Shown one piece after another: positions 45,678 through 58,268 of a DNA stretch of 64,000 nucleotides. Made by a program: the position numbers and the translations under genes. The stretch spans positions 268,984,299 to 269,048,298 of the forward strand of contig OY986435.1 of NCBI GenBank assembly GCA_963920525.1. The letters run 5' to 3'. The stretch is from Dichetophora obliterata (Eukaryota > Arthropoda > Insecta > Diptera > Sciomyzidae). The notes beneath the pieces are model-generated. The model saw nothing but the letters and a program-made list of their open reading frames with translations. It was not told where the DNA came from and ran no database searches. How positions within the stretch are numbered: the stretch's first letter is position 1; each line of letters opens with the position of its first letter.

Positions 45678-47377
45678 TTATATGGGCAAAATTAAGGCCA
45701 GTCCAGCGCAAACTAATAGAGATAGAGAACAGTTTAAATTTAGTTATTTTAATGATGCGAGATGATCACTCACTCAAAACAAAACCAGAAAAGACACTAA
45801 ACGTCAGACTGCAGTAAGACTCTAGCAACACACCGATAATGTTGCTGCCGAACACGCTGCCCGAACGACCCAACATCAGACAGATGCAAACTGCTTTTCC
45901 TCTGCAAAGAGCGCCCATAAATAGCTCTTGAATGAAAGAATATTCTTAAAAGTGCTTACCTCAAGTGCGTAGGCACTAAATCCACCACTGCACCACTTAG
46001 CACCGAAACGTTCAAGCCTGGTAGAATAAGAAATAAGCAGAATACCGCAACAACTGCTGTAGGGTGCAAGATCCAGTGCAGGGAGATGCCACAGGCACCA
46101 GAAATGACCAGAGCACCAATCAGGACTTGCTTTCGACCAATAGGATTGATAATAATACCCTGCACAACATAGCCTACCATATAGATAAGTCCAAAGGTGA
46201 TGGAATCAATGTAGCTCTTAGTGCTAATGTGGTCATCACAGAGCTGGAAAAAGTTTTTGTTGTAGAAGAGCTTACGCGTATAAATCCATTAATCTGGACT
46301 TGAGCTTACCAACGTTGTTTCATTTTGCTCTGAAACTTGCATGGAAGCATCAATGACTTGGCACACAGTCATCCAGTCATCATCTGAACCTACACGATTT
46401 TGTATTTCCGGATACCAGAGACCCATGCCAGAGGAGCTAAAAAATCAGCATTAATTTGTTTTTGATCTATCAGTAAGAAAAAAAATTATGTGAACCTTAA
46501 GAAAAGTCCAAACATAATAATGCAACTAATCAAAAAGTTCAGTACATGTGGCGGCCTAAAGAGTGGGCGTGTCTCCTGCCACATTTTACTCAAAGCACCA
46601 GCACTGAAAAGAGATGTAATGGTTAATCTTTGAGCATTCAAAACACACCTATCTCTGTCTATTCTTTTACATTACCCCGTTTTGGTTGCTAAAACTTCTG
46701 AATGCTCAACATTTGCTTCGGCCTTCAAATGGAATACCTGCAGCGGTTTTGTGCTGCTGGTATTCATTCTGTTGATCCAATTAACCGCATCCAGTGCTTC
46801 TTGTTCCTTACCCAAAGCAAGCAGAATTTTTGGACTCTCAGGCAAGGGCAATAAAATGAGGGCACCTATTAGACCCGGAAGCAAATTGAAGAATATTAAG
46901 AGACGCCAGGGTCGAAAATCATAGGCACCAAATACGGAGAAAGACCAATCGAAGGAAAGTACGAACCAAGCCACAGCTATAAAAGACAAGCAGATAATTA
47001 TTTTTATTTCGAAATAAATGAAGACCTTGTGTTACCTGGTATATAAGCCATTGCCAAGCCCACAAACATGCTCGCATAGTTAATAACTACCGGTCGATGA
47101 CGCGGTATAAAAAATTCACCCAAATACGCATAGGTTGTGGAGGAGGCCCCAGCAATGCTGAAAAAATGATAAAAATTATATACCTAAAGTAAAAAATAAA
47201 ATAAAAGAACCCACCAACACCCGGTTAATAATCTGAGAAACACAAAAGCCCAAAAATTTGGTATAAAGAGCGAAATGAATGAGATAAAGTTTCCGGAAAA
47301 TGTGGTGTATAGTAAAATTGTGCGTCTGCCGAGTGTATCGCTCAAATAACCCCAGAAATAGGATGTGATCATAATAC
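45678..47377 (-). CDS. SV2-like MFS transporter, exons 3-10 (N-terminus absent)
   Basis: Eight exons join in phase on the minus strand: 47377-47215, 47157-47036, 46976-46676, 46603-46496, 46436-46310, 46270-45960, 45901-45774 and 45712-45678. They encode about 431 residues ending FVLICAGLALILPI and TAA. The first opens IMITSYFWGYLSDTLGRRTI, the MFS loop 2-3 signature (G-x3-D-x2-GRR); later come YAYLGEFFIPRHR, LPESPKILLALGK and NPIGRKQVLIGAL. These match the SV2/SVOP-like family, membrane carriers with a large central loop. The intron 46309-46271 is only 39 nt, unusually short, and the others are 42-72 nt. The first exon begins in the phase expected after exon 2 at 4442. Exons 1-2 of this copy are not found between 47.4 and 64 kb. 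Confidence 0.82.
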
Positions 47378-47789
47378 CTAAAATTAAAAGATAGAAAGAA
47401 CTTAGTACAATTTATGACTATCCAATTTCAAAGTTTCAGCATATTAAAGCTGTTTTGTCATGACTTCAATTTCTTCAGCACATCTGTTTTCGTTTTAACA
47501 TAGCTAGAGTCCAATTAAGATATCTATTATGATATAATGGCATCACGGTCTGTTTTCTTTTCAGCTAAATTAATTAAACTAGGTCTTAGCAACTGCCATT
47601 CAAAATTATAAGAAACATAAAAAAATAAAAGTTAAGCCCGAAGCACAGTGAGTTATACCGTACAATAATGTTAGAGAAATTTATTTAGTATTGTTTATTA
47701 ATTTATTATATATTTTTTATTATTATCTACTAATCAACAACTTTTACATAATTGCTACAAGATCATCTTAAATAATTAATTACTTACTG
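47378..47789. other. Probable intron sequence upstream of exon 3
   Basis: Runs from the polypyrimidine acceptor of exon 3 up to the tail of the antisense LINE. No coding signal. Confidence 0.4.
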
Positions 47790-50450
47790 ACTTACTTACT
47801 TACTGTCTTACTTAGTTGGCGCTACAGCCGTATGACGATCTTGGCCTCATCTACGAATGTGTGCCAGTCATTTCTGTCTCTCGCTAGCTGGCGCCAGTTG
47901 GAAATACCAAGCTTCGTCAGGTAGTCCTCTACTTAGTATTTCCAACGAAGATAAGATGCGGCCGTCCTATCTTGCTTTGACCGCTGCTGGGTACTGAATT
48001 AAATATTTTCTTCACTGGAGCATCGTCTTTCATGCGCTGAACATGACGCTGCTGTATTTTAATGCGCTTAACTACGTCGATGTCAGCGTACAGCTCATAT
48101 AGTTCATCATTCCACTGTATTCGGTACTTGATTCTTACGAAGAATCTTTCTCTCAAATGCTCCTAAAGTCCTTTCATCTGAGCTGCTCAGCGTCCAGGTT
48201 TGTGATGCATAAAGTAGGATGGGCATGATGAGCGATTTATAGAGCGTGATTTTCGTTCGTCGAGAGAGGGCTCTGCTTCTCAATTGCGTACTGAGCCCAA
48301 AGTAACAACTGTTGGCAAAAATTACTCTTCCCTTGATCTCAATGCTGATGTCATTGGTTGAGTTAGTGCTGGATCCCACATAGACGAAGTCCTTCATAAC
48401 CTCGAAGGAAGTATTGTCAACTGTAACATGGGTTCCAAGACGCTGGGAATGTTTGTTTGTTGACACCAAATATTTTGTCTTGTCTGCATTCACTGCCAGA
48501 CCCTTTCGACTTGGACCTCTTTCTAATCTGGAAAATACTGCACTGTCTGCGTGCGTATTATGGCCAAAGATATCGATGCAGCAAATGCAAGCAGCATAAC
48601 ACTCTTGTAGAATATTGCGCCACTACTTCAGAGATCAGTATCTCGGATGATCTTCTCCATCATCAGATTAAAAAAGTCACACGATAAGGAATCACCTTGT
48701 CTGAAACCTCGTTCGGTAACAAATTATGGAGAGAGGTCCCTCCCGATTTAAACTGCGCTGCTGGTGTTGCTCAGTGTCATCATGCAAAGTCGTTTTACTT
48801 TTGCAGGAACACCAAATTCAGACTTGGTGGAGTATAGGTGATTACTTATTGCGCTGTCGAAGGTGGCTTTGTAGTCGGTAAAAAGATGGTGGATGTCGAC
48901 TTGTTTTTCATTGGTCTTAACCAAGATTCTTCGTAGCGCGAAGATATGGTCAAAAGTCCAATCAGTTAGCTTACCATTGTAATCAATTGCTTCAATCTTT
49001 CACATAAAACGCTCGACAGGACCTTATATGCGATATTAAGAAGGCTTATCCCACGGTAATTGGCACAGATAGTTGGATCGCCTTTCTTGTGGATTGGGCA
49101 GAGCACACTGAGATTCCAATCGTTCGGAATGCATTCTTCCGACCATATTCTGCATAGAAGCTCGTGAATGCATTTAAGTAGAGCTTCGCCTCCGTTCTTA
49201 AACAGCTCAGCAGGTAAGCCATCAGCTCCCGCGGCTTTGTTATTTTTAAGCCGAGCTATAGCTGTCAGAACTTCATCATAGTCGGGCAGCGGAACCTTGA
49301 CGCTGTCATCCGCAATTGGGGTTTCCGGAATATCATCTCTATTGGCGGGATTGTTGTCAGCGTCGCCATTTAGAAGCTTAGAGAAGTGTTCCCTCCATAA
49401 CGTCAGTGTACTCTGGACATCTGTCACTAGATTCCCGTTTTCATCTTTGCAGGAAGAGGCCCCGGTTTTAAATCCATCGGCAAGGCATCTTATTTTTTCG
49501 AAAAATTTTCGGGCCTCATTCCTGTCACCATACATCTCAATCTTCTCCTGCTCGCGCTTTTCTGCCTCTCTTTTTTTCCGCCTGAAAATATGTCTCTATT
49601 CCCTCCTCTTTTCTTTGTATCGCTCCTTAGCAGCGCGCGTTACAACCGACTGCAGGGTGGCTTTGTAGGCGGCGTCTTTCTCTGCAGTGGCGTCGCGACA
49701 CTCCTGGTCGTACCACTGGTTTCGGCGAGGGCGTTGGTAGCCAATCACCTCTTCAGCAGCCGCACGCATGGAGTTGGAAATGTGTGTCCACTGCGCGCAT
49801 ATATCATCGATTGGAGGAGTGCTTTGAAGCAGGAGTGAGAGTCGAGTGGCGAAAGCATCGGCTGTCTGTTTCGATTGCAGCTTGTCGACGTCTAGCTTTC
49901 TCTGTGTAGGGTTGCGTGTATTCTTAGCTGCGCACAGACGTGAACGGATCTTGGCTGCAACAAGATAGTGATCCGAGTTAATGTATGCACCACGGATCGT
50001 GCGTTCATCCAATACACTGGAAGAGTGCCTTCCGTTGATCAAAACGTGATAAATTTGGTTTCTAATTTTTTGATCAGAGGATATCCAGGTGGCTTCATAA
50101 ATATTGAGATGCTTGAATTTAGTGCTACTTACGAGCATGTTTTGGGCTGCGGCAAAGACAATAAGCCTCATTCCGTTATTGGAGGTGTTGTCGTGGAGGC
50201 TGAACTTTCCCTCTGTTTGACAAAATATATTTTCCTTGCCCACCTTGGCGTTGAAGTCACCAAGCACGATTTTTACGTCGTGTCGGGGGCGGCACTCGTA
50301 AGCATTTTCAGGGCGCTAGAAAGCAAGGATATCAGCTTTGTATCTTTCAAAGACATTAGTTAGTTGGACAGAGGCGTCTTCCCAATTAAGAGTTCGAACA
50401 TTGCTGGTGCATATCAGATTTGGAGATAATTTTACTTAAATTCTTGTGGG
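47790..50450 (-). mobile_element. RTE-like LINE, second copy, internally deleted
   Basis: The minus-strand counterpart of the LINE at 37.7 kb, ending in the (TTAC)n tract at about 47780-47810. It reaches further 5' than the first copy: near 50385-50330 it reads NVRTLNWEDASVQLTNVFE, the start of the endonuclease. It then jumps to LGDFNAKVGKEN, so the middle of the endonuclease is deleted. It lies in what may be intron 2 of the SV2-like gene. Confidence 0.8.
47929..50267 (-). pseudogene. Endonuclease/reverse transcriptase remnants of the second LINE
   Basis: Open pieces run 50267-49596 (endonuclease end and linker), 49535-48966 (KNNKAAGADGLPAELFK to SSVLCERLK), 48493-48107 (MNADKTKYLVSTNK, after the catalytic region) and 48156-47929. 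Stops, frameshifts and lost segments separate them; the equivalent of IVNELIGPYQCGFRPGKS is deleted. More decayed than the copy at 37.7 kb. Confidence 0.8.
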
Positions 50451-51296
50451 CCAACCCAACCCTCAACCTGTTTTAAGCCAAGGGGGGCCCAATGCTCAGA
50501 TTAGCCGCCAAACTGACGATTTTTAATTATGGCGTTGCCAGCAAACACCACTTGAAGGTTTGAGTCGACTTGATGCGATTTCACAAGGGTTATGCTGGCC
50601 GCGACAGGTAGACGGTCAGACACGTTACCATGTGAAGGCTCGCCTCCGGATTCCTTAAATAATAGTCGAACAATAAAATATATAAACATACGTACTGACA
50701 CTTATAGCCATGGACCTACCTAGAATTTTACCTAGGAAGTGGCAAAGGCATACAGAAATCTAGAATGCGCATAAAGAAAATGTAACCTATATAATTTTAT
50801 CTTCTGTAATATTTGGTACCAAATTTGTTAACATGATGCTCACACTACACCGGCTGACACACGCTTGCACACATAAAAAAATCTAATATATTTTAAAGAT
50901 GGGGTAGAAATCTTTCTCGTATCATGCGTGAAATATTTTTAAATTTAATTTTATTTTTTTGCCATGTAAAAAATTTCAATAATTTCTTTGTAAAAGCAAA
51001 TATTCTAACGTGAGGTCTCCTTTATTCTAAAATGCTTAAATGAAATCGCATTATTTACTATTGAGCACCCAAGTATTTAACTTTTCAAATAAAAATACAA
51101 AAGATTCTCAATAATTTTACAATATTTTTTATACCAAATATAAGATAAGGATTGTCAGGCCCCACATATAAAGCGAATTTCCCATTGAAATTCCCGATTT
51201 CCACTATTTCCTAGCGATTCCCGATTTTTTTTCAAAAATGCGTTGACGTCATTGGAATGTTCTAGAATGTTCAGGTGAGACAAGAATATAAATATA
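50451..51296. other. LINE-flanking leader and A+T-rich spacer
   Basis: Bases 50451-50700 are of mixed composition, are continuous with the LINE and probably represent its untranslated leader. From 50700 on, A+T-rich DNA with no recognised content. Confidence 0.35.
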
Positions 51297-52595
51297 CTAG
51301 CTGAACCCGGTGTGCTTCGCTACCCCCTCGTATAAAATAAAATTAAAAGTATTTATATATTTACAAAAATTTATTTATTTAATTTAATTATTGTAATGCT
51401 TCGCCTCTTTTTTTGTTGTAAACCAATTCAGCACTGAACCGCATGTAATTTGCTTCATGCTCCCCCTTTTTATTTTTAGACCAATCAAAAAGCAGCAATT
51501 ACACAATCAGCTGTTTCGCAGTCAGTTGTGGGAGAATGAGAATGGGGTTACTCCACTCTCTATTTTAATTAACACGTATTATAAAATCGGCTGTTTTGAA
51601 GACAGTGGTGGAAGAAAGAGAATGGGGCTACCCCACTATTTTAATTAATATATATTTTAAATTTGTGGGTTAATAAACGTAGTAAAAAAGTAGGTGCAGA
51701 AGTGTGCATGGTCGAAAAATATTATCATGTAATAAGTATTCCTGAGTCAAAGCTGAACGCTGTGAAAATTTAAGATTGGTTATCAGGTCCAGCCTCCAAT
51801 ATATCGTAAACAAAGGGGCGTGCTCCGCCCACTTTTTTCCTGGTACGTATTCCTAAATATGCCAATACCATAAGTACCAAATAGCATCAACGTAGGTCAA
51901 AAAATGCCCAAAATATGGCGATTTAAATTTTTAGGTTATATGGGCAGTTCCACGCCCCTATGTCCAATAAAAACTTCATATAGCCTATTATTCTTTCCAA
52001 AGTCATAGTAAAATGCTGTGAAAGTTTCAGGAAGATCGGTCCAAGGGTTAAGCCTCCTATAAAGCACAAACAAACAAACAAACAGACAGACAGACATTCA
52101 TTTTTATATATATAGATTGAAAGCAGATTAATTATAATTAAAGTAAAATGGGGCGAAAAAGGGGGATTTGGTAATAAAAAAATCTATGGCTACACCTTAC
52201 CTGTAGATAAAAAGTATATAAAACTTTAGGTAAATACATATTACAAAAAAAGTATTTTGTAATATACTACCAAATAAAAAATAATCCGTTGGAAGGAACA
52301 AATTTATACAGAGAACAAAAAGGGGCGTGGCGTAAGAAATGTTTATTTCTACCTCGCCTGGAGTATAATGTGTATACAATTTGAAGTAAATCTGTTAAAA
52401 ACTATATGGGAGCAATTACATAATTTTAAGAAAGTGGGCGTAAAAGTGGGCGTGGTCGAAAAAAGTACCCTATTAATCATGCCAGAGTCCCAGTTAAATG
52501 CTGTGAAAATTTCAGGAAGATCCAGAGGTTTGGTCTCCTATAAGGTACAAACAAACAAATAAACAAACACACATTCCATTTTATATATATAGATG
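51297..52595. repeat. CTAGCTGAACCC interspersed repeat, two tails
   Basis: Starts CTAGCTGAACCCGGTGTGCT. A tail (AAACAAACAAACAGAC...)TTTTATATATATAGAT ends at 52110, and a second similar tail ends at 52592. Between them are GGGGCGTGCTCCGCCC-type cores. The structure suggests two tandem or nested copies. The terminal layout recalls short non-autonomous elements widespread in insects, but I cannot place the class. Confidence 0.6.
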
Positions 52596-54398
52596 ATGCA
52601 AAAAAACTTAAAAAAGCAGCACTAAAAAGCCAAATATTCATGACTCGTACAAACTAAACTAAGAAAAGTTGACTTACACATTTTAAAGTATATTTGTACA
52701 TGTAGATTTTAAAAAATTTAAGCTCACTAATTTTTCAAATGTATTAAAATAAATTTAAACTTCTCCTTGCAGTAGTAAGATAAGGTTTTGCATATGTTCC
52801 GACATATTTTATGTACCAGCATTTTGGTCTGCCTTACATAACCAGCATGCTAAGGGAGATATTTTTTGACGGGTCTCACAGCGAATTGACACCAATCTAT
52901 TAAAAAATTTTTAATGAGGGGAAAAGCCTCTTTTAAACACGTTCCTCAAGATTTTGTTTTTTATTGTGAACTTTGTTTTACAGTCAAACAATTATTTTAA
53001 TGTTTTTAACCACTTTTTTATAAATACTTTCCGGCCACATCCAGATCTTGATTTCAACAATATGTAGAACGGCTACGGAATGGACACGTGCAAAGCTTTA
53101 AACAGAAGAAATAGCTGTAAGCTTCCAACACATAAGGTTCCAAGATGCAAAAAAACGTGGTAAAAAACATGAAAATAACGGGACTTAGAAGCCTGTAAGT
53201 AGTACATTTTTACATGAAAGGGTTAAAACGCCAATCTTGTTGAGTTCGAAGACAATTTGTTCAAAACTTTTTTGACAAACATGGTCTTGAGCTCATTTAC
53301 GACTGTCCTGTGTACGCTTATCATACATAAACTTGTATGTTCTATTTAAGATACATACATCTTTTGTGTTAAAGTTTTCATTATTTTTGCAAAATTGCTG
53401 TAAAAACTTACAGAAAACACATACAATGTGGAAACAATAACATATATTTTAACAATATATATAAGATATCCTAAAAATAGAAATAAATATAAAAGTTTTA
53501 AAGTATAAAAATAAAAAATTGAAATATTAAGAGAAAATTAAAATTAAGAATAAGCAACAACATTAAGAAAAAGAGAATACTTCATACTTACACATTCAGA
53601 AGATTATCAAGAGGTTAACACTTTATTTGAAAAAGCCAAGATTTTAGATCATAAATAACAATGTGTTTCATGCGCTGATTTCTTGAACAGCGCAACAGCA
53701 TTATAATCTACAAGAATTTGACATTGCTGGACAATTCTACATGCTCGAAAGTTAAAAATTCTATTTTGACTTTTTATCATCAGCATCTATTGATCGTTGC
53801 ACTGTGCGTCGGAATCTAGTTTTTAAACCGGTCTAGTGTACGCTAAAATTTTTCGAGCAAAAAAAAACTGTTTTAACAAATAACACCATACAAATGTGTT
53901 GTGGCCAATTTTAATTTAATGCACTTTTAATAAAATTAAGCAAACACGGAAGTTATTATGAAAAAATTTGTTTTAATAAGTTAATTCACAATACAAAACA
54001 TAACATGCTTAATCTATCTCTATTCAACTGGAAAATTGCCAACAAATTATAAAAATGTGTTTTAAACTATGGCAACTCTAACTTAAACAGTTTTTTTAAA
54101 GAGTACAAAGCTCAAACTGCTATATTAGTTAAACATAAGTTTAAATTATGTACTTGAACTTAATTGTATTACACAAAGAATAGAATCAAAAGATAATAGA
54201 GAGAATACGAGAACTTCTAGTTTGCAAAATTATAGTGCACGATCGATGGAAAAGTAGCGAAAGATAAATTATACTATATATTTTTACAGTGTTTCAAATT
54301 TATTGATAAACGTTACTGAATGCAATTACATTTTAACTTAGTTATACTTAATTTAAAATAATGGATCTAAAAAAACATCGGGCTTTTTTGAATCGAAT
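52596..54398. other. Long A+T-rich stretch, no gene recognised
   Basis: No open frame above about 60 codons with coding character, no repeats of note and no RNA motif. Confidence 0.4.
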
Positions 54399-54800
54399 TT
54401 GTCGGTCTTTGTGGTCTAGTGGAGTGTGCGCTAAACTATCAACCCAGAGGTCCTTGGTTCGAATCCGGGCTCGGGCATGATTCTTTTCACTTTCTTTGTT
54501 CTCTCCTACATTTAAGAATTATGGAAATCTAAAAATCCACAACTAAATTGTGGAAAATGTGGAATTAAAGGACAGGAACAACTAAGGGCTGGATATGCTT
54601 GCCGAGGTTAAGGCATAATACTCCAGCCTCAGTTAAAAATCAATTCAAATTGTCTTTCACGTTTGTTTCGCCTAATCAATTATTCCCGTATGGTTTCAAT
54701 GCATTCCTCTAAATAATCTATCATTTCCCTTTCAGGTCAAATCCCAAACCTTGTTTGTATACGGCGCATGCCTTGGTCTTTGATATTTAAAAAAAAAATA
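54399..54800 (+). repeat. tRNA-derived SINE-like unit
   Basis: GTGGTCTAGTGGAGTGTGCG matches a polymerase III A box and TTGGTTCGAATCCGGGC a B box, 40-odd bases apart. The T arm can pair (CTTGG with CCGGG), but the acceptor stem pairs poorly, so a working tRNA is unlikely. About 320 bp of unrelated body follows and an A-rich tract (54786-54800) closes it, as in SINEs. Confidence 0.5.
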
Positions 54801-55302
54801 AGGTAAGCGTTCGAATATTATGTTTTCAAAATAGGTCACAGAGATGTGGTGTGCACAACAAAAATGATTGAAATAAGAGGCTCAAAAGTTCTAAAACTAC
54901 CCTAGAAGTATTCTTAACGTTTCTTCGGAGCACACCCACTGCCTATATTCAACCTTGTGAGTGTCCCCCTCCATGTAAAAGTTTAAAAGTGTCGAAAATT
55001 GTTTATAAAAAAAACTCATGGCGCTCTATAGGGATCAAATACATCGCATGGTCCAATTCTTTTTTCACCCCCCACATTTTATTCAAACACACAACCATAC
55101 GCTTTCTGCCTCCCTTCTGAGAGTTTTCATACTCCTTTAAATTTGAAACCTATAGCCCCAGAAGAGTGGCGGATAGAGGGTAGGTGCGTCTGAAAAAAAT
55201 AGTGAGGGTGAAAAAAATTGGAACCATCTCATACATTTGAACCTTCCATGGATTTATTCGTGGGTGATATGAACTATTTTTAACTTTTTTTAATTTTAGA
55301 CT
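54801..55302. repeat. First copy of a GGTAGGTG repeat
   Basis: Around 55155-55255 the sequence GAGTGGCGGATAGAGGGTAG and AACCATCTCATACATTTGAA recurs, diverged, at about 56130-56215 and 56265-56340. The CTAGCTGAAACCC element sits between copies. Nothing else is recognised in the interval. Confidence 0.45.
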
Positions 55303-56108
55303 AGCTGAAACCCGGCTTCATGTGTAAATTGAGGTCGAATACTGAATTTCGATGATGTGCGACCTATAAATCCAAAGCTGCTAGATATCCCAAATTTGGG
55401 TTGTATGGGAGGTGGAACGCCCCCTTGACCAACGCCCATTACATGTGATCAATGAAACTGAATGTGTAAATTAAGGTCGAATACGGAATTTCGACGCTGT
55501 GCGACCTATAACTATAAAGCAATTCGATATCGCAAATGCGTGTCAAATAAGAGGTCCCTTGGCAAACGCCCATAAAATTTAATCAATGAAATGGCATGTG
55601 TACATTTAGGTCGAATACTGAGTTCCGACTCTGGGCGACAAATAACTCGGAAGCTATACGATATCGCAAATTTGGTTTATATGGGAGGTGTCACTCTCCC
55701 TTGTCCAACGCCCAAAAAATGTTACCAATAAAAGTGCATGTGTAAATTCGGATCGAATACTGAATTCCGACGCTGTGCGACATATAATTCCAAAGCTATT
55801 CGATAGCACAAATCTGGGTTGTATGGGAGATGCCAGTCCCACTTTTCCTACGCCCATAAAATGTTATTAATGAACTCCATGTATGAATTGAGGTCGAATA
55901 CTGAATTCTGACGCTTTATTACTCTTAACTTTAAAGCTATTCGATTTTGCATGATTGGCTTGTACTTGTCCAACGCCATAAAATGTTTTCAGTAAAACTG
56001 CATGTGTAAATTTAGGTCGATTACTGAATTTCGATGCTGTGCGACCTATAATTTCCTAAACAAACAAACAAACAAATAAACAAACATTCATTTTTATATA
56101 TTAGATTT
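55303..56108. repeat. CTAGCTGAAACCC repeat with about five tandem modules
   Basis: Starts CTAGCTGAAACCCGGC and ends AAACATTCATTTTTATATA. Modules of about 120 bp contain AGGTCGAATACTGAATTYCG, GCTGTGCGACCTATAA and AAGCTATTCGATATCGCAAA. They are the inverted counterpart of the modules at 26.8-27.8 kb. Confidence 0.7.
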
Positions 56109-56569
56109 CTTTTGTTTTTGTATGGGGGTTTGCTGTAGGTGGCAGGTGGGTGGGTCTGAATGAAATTTTTAGCGTAAGCAAAAAATAAGACCATCTCATT
56201 CATTTGAACCCTCTAGATTTCATTTTGGATATTTTTTCATATTCTATGTTTTTTGTATGAGTACCCCCACAAGGGGTCAGATAGTGGGTAGGTATGTTTG
56301 AAAATAATGAAAAAATAATAGGACCTTCTTATACTTGTGACCTCTCTTAGGGTTAATTTGGTAGGGATAATGTATTTATCTATGTGTGCAGTGGCGGATC
56401 TAAGAATTGCTCCTGGGGGGGGGGGGGCTAAATAAGAAAATTAGTTTAAATTATATTTACGGTTAAAATATGATTATATAATTCAAAAGCATATCAAAAG
56501 CTTAAAATTTATATAATTTGTAAGAAATGAAAGAAAAGAAGTAGCTTATGATTATTTGCAACTTAAAAT

Positions 56570-57535
56570 TCTTAAAGTGCGTGAAGATAAATTCGTCAAT
56601 CTGACGGTAGCTTAGCGAAGACTCAAACCAATACTTTTGATCCGCAGAAAGTTAAATTCGTACTTTTTGCTAAGCATGAATTTAATTTTGGATGAAATTC
56701 CCTCCCAAAATTAAATTCGTTCTTTTTGCACAGTTAAGAAAACAGTTAAGTAAGAGGAAATTCCCTCCCAAAATTAAATTCGTTCTTTTTGCACAGTACT
56801 AATTTAACTTTTGGGAGGAAATTAAATTCGTTCTTTATGAAAAATACAAATTTAACTTTTGGGAGGAGCTTAAATTCGTTCTATATGCAAAGTACGAGTT
56901 TAAGTTTTGAATCGAGTTTAGCTTTTAGCACAATTTTGAGTGCACAATAAAGAATTTTGCCATACATATTTTTTAAGAAGTAGTGAAACTGGCATTCATG
57001 GTACTAAGTTTCAGTACAAAAATGCAAATATATCGTTATAAAGGTGGTTTAATCACCTTTCCAATGATATGCATTTCAGCAACATTCTTCGCTCTGATTT
57101 TGAGAATTTTTACATTGAAACTTAGTACCATGAACGCCAGTTTCACTACTTTTTAGAAAATATATATGGCAAAGGTCTTAATTGTGCACTCAAAATTGTT
57201 TGTGCAAACAAAGCTACACTTGATTCAAAAGTTAAACTCGTACTTTGCATATAGAATGAATTTAAGTTCCTCCCAAAAGTTAAATTCGTACTTTGCAAAA
57301 AGAACGAATATAATTTCCTCCCAAAAGTTAAATTCGTACTGTGCAAAAAGATCGAATTTAATTTTGGGAGGAAATTTTCTCCAAAATTAAATTGGGAGGA
57401 AATTTCCTCCCAAAATTAAATTAGCAAAAAGTACAAATTTAACTTTTTGCGGATCAAAAGTATTGGATTGAGTCTTCGCTAAGTTAGCGTCGGATTGACG
57501 AATTTATCTTCACGCATTTAAATGCTTTTGTTTTT
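56570..57535. mobile_element. Foldback element with TTAAATTCGTNCTTTTTGCA modules
   Basis: The arms 56570-56990 and 57100-57535 are inverted copies. The outer parts read GTGCGTGAAGATAAATTCGT and match well. The inner parts are arrays of a motif of 20-50 bp pairing TTAAATTCGT with CTTTTTGCA, separated by CCTCCCAAAA. The centre (56970-57160) is itself palindromic around AGGTGGTTTAATCACCTTT. No transposase. Confidence 0.72.
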
Positions 57536-58268
57536 TATTACTTTCTTTATTTGGCTTTTTGTATAAAATTAAGTAATAATATGGATGCTTATGTATCTTC
57601 AACATCCCAATTCGCATTACTCATGCGTCGATTTTTTTAATTTACAAAAATTTTCAGCGATTTCCTCTGGATCAATTTCTTTGTGAATGTTTGATAGGGC
57701 TAAACTATTTAGGCGATTTTGTGCCATTTTTGATTTGTTTTTGTTTTTGGTTTTTATATGCCAAATTTTATGTAAGTGAATTGAAATAATAACTAATTGA
57801 AAAAACAAATCAATTGAAATTTGTGCCAGTAATCTATGATTTTTTATAATTTTATCGCGTAGGAATTAGTGCATCGATCACATTGAAAGAAGGATTAACA
57901 TTGGTTATTTGGAAACACTGACTACATGAGCTGAATGACTGTAGGTATTTAATATTTTTTTCGTCAATTCAATTAAAGAAAAATGCCAACAACCGAATAT
58001 TGGCACACATACAAACTCAACGTTATCGAAATTTAAGAGCAAACCGAGAAAATCAAACACCTTCATAACATTTTGGACAAAATTACTTTTTGAAAAAGTT
58101 TTTATGAAAGAGAAAGGCCTTCAAAAATAATTGGCTTATTTATTTTTTAATATTTTATAGCACACACTTATATATGAGCCACTTACTATTTTCAATTTTA
58201 AGCTTTTCGAATATAAATGCTGAAATGACTCGAACCTACTGCGGGCAAAGCCGCTGGTAACTGCTAGT
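57536..58268. other. Spacer with a fragment of the CTAGC repeat family
   Basis: The sequence at 58243-58268 (CTGCGGGCAAAGCCGCTGGT, then ACTGCTAGT) is the complement of a CTAGC...CCCGC-type repeat start. The rest is A+T-rich without coding features. Confidence 0.35.

Noticed and set aside
4442..47377. A single SV2-like gene spanning 43 kb
   Set aside because: On the minus strand the N-terminal exons would lie after the C-terminal exons; not possible without rearrangement or misassembly.
54399..54476. Functional tRNA gene
   Set aside because: A and B boxes are good but the acceptor stem pairs poorly, and an A-ended body follows; better explained as a SINE head.
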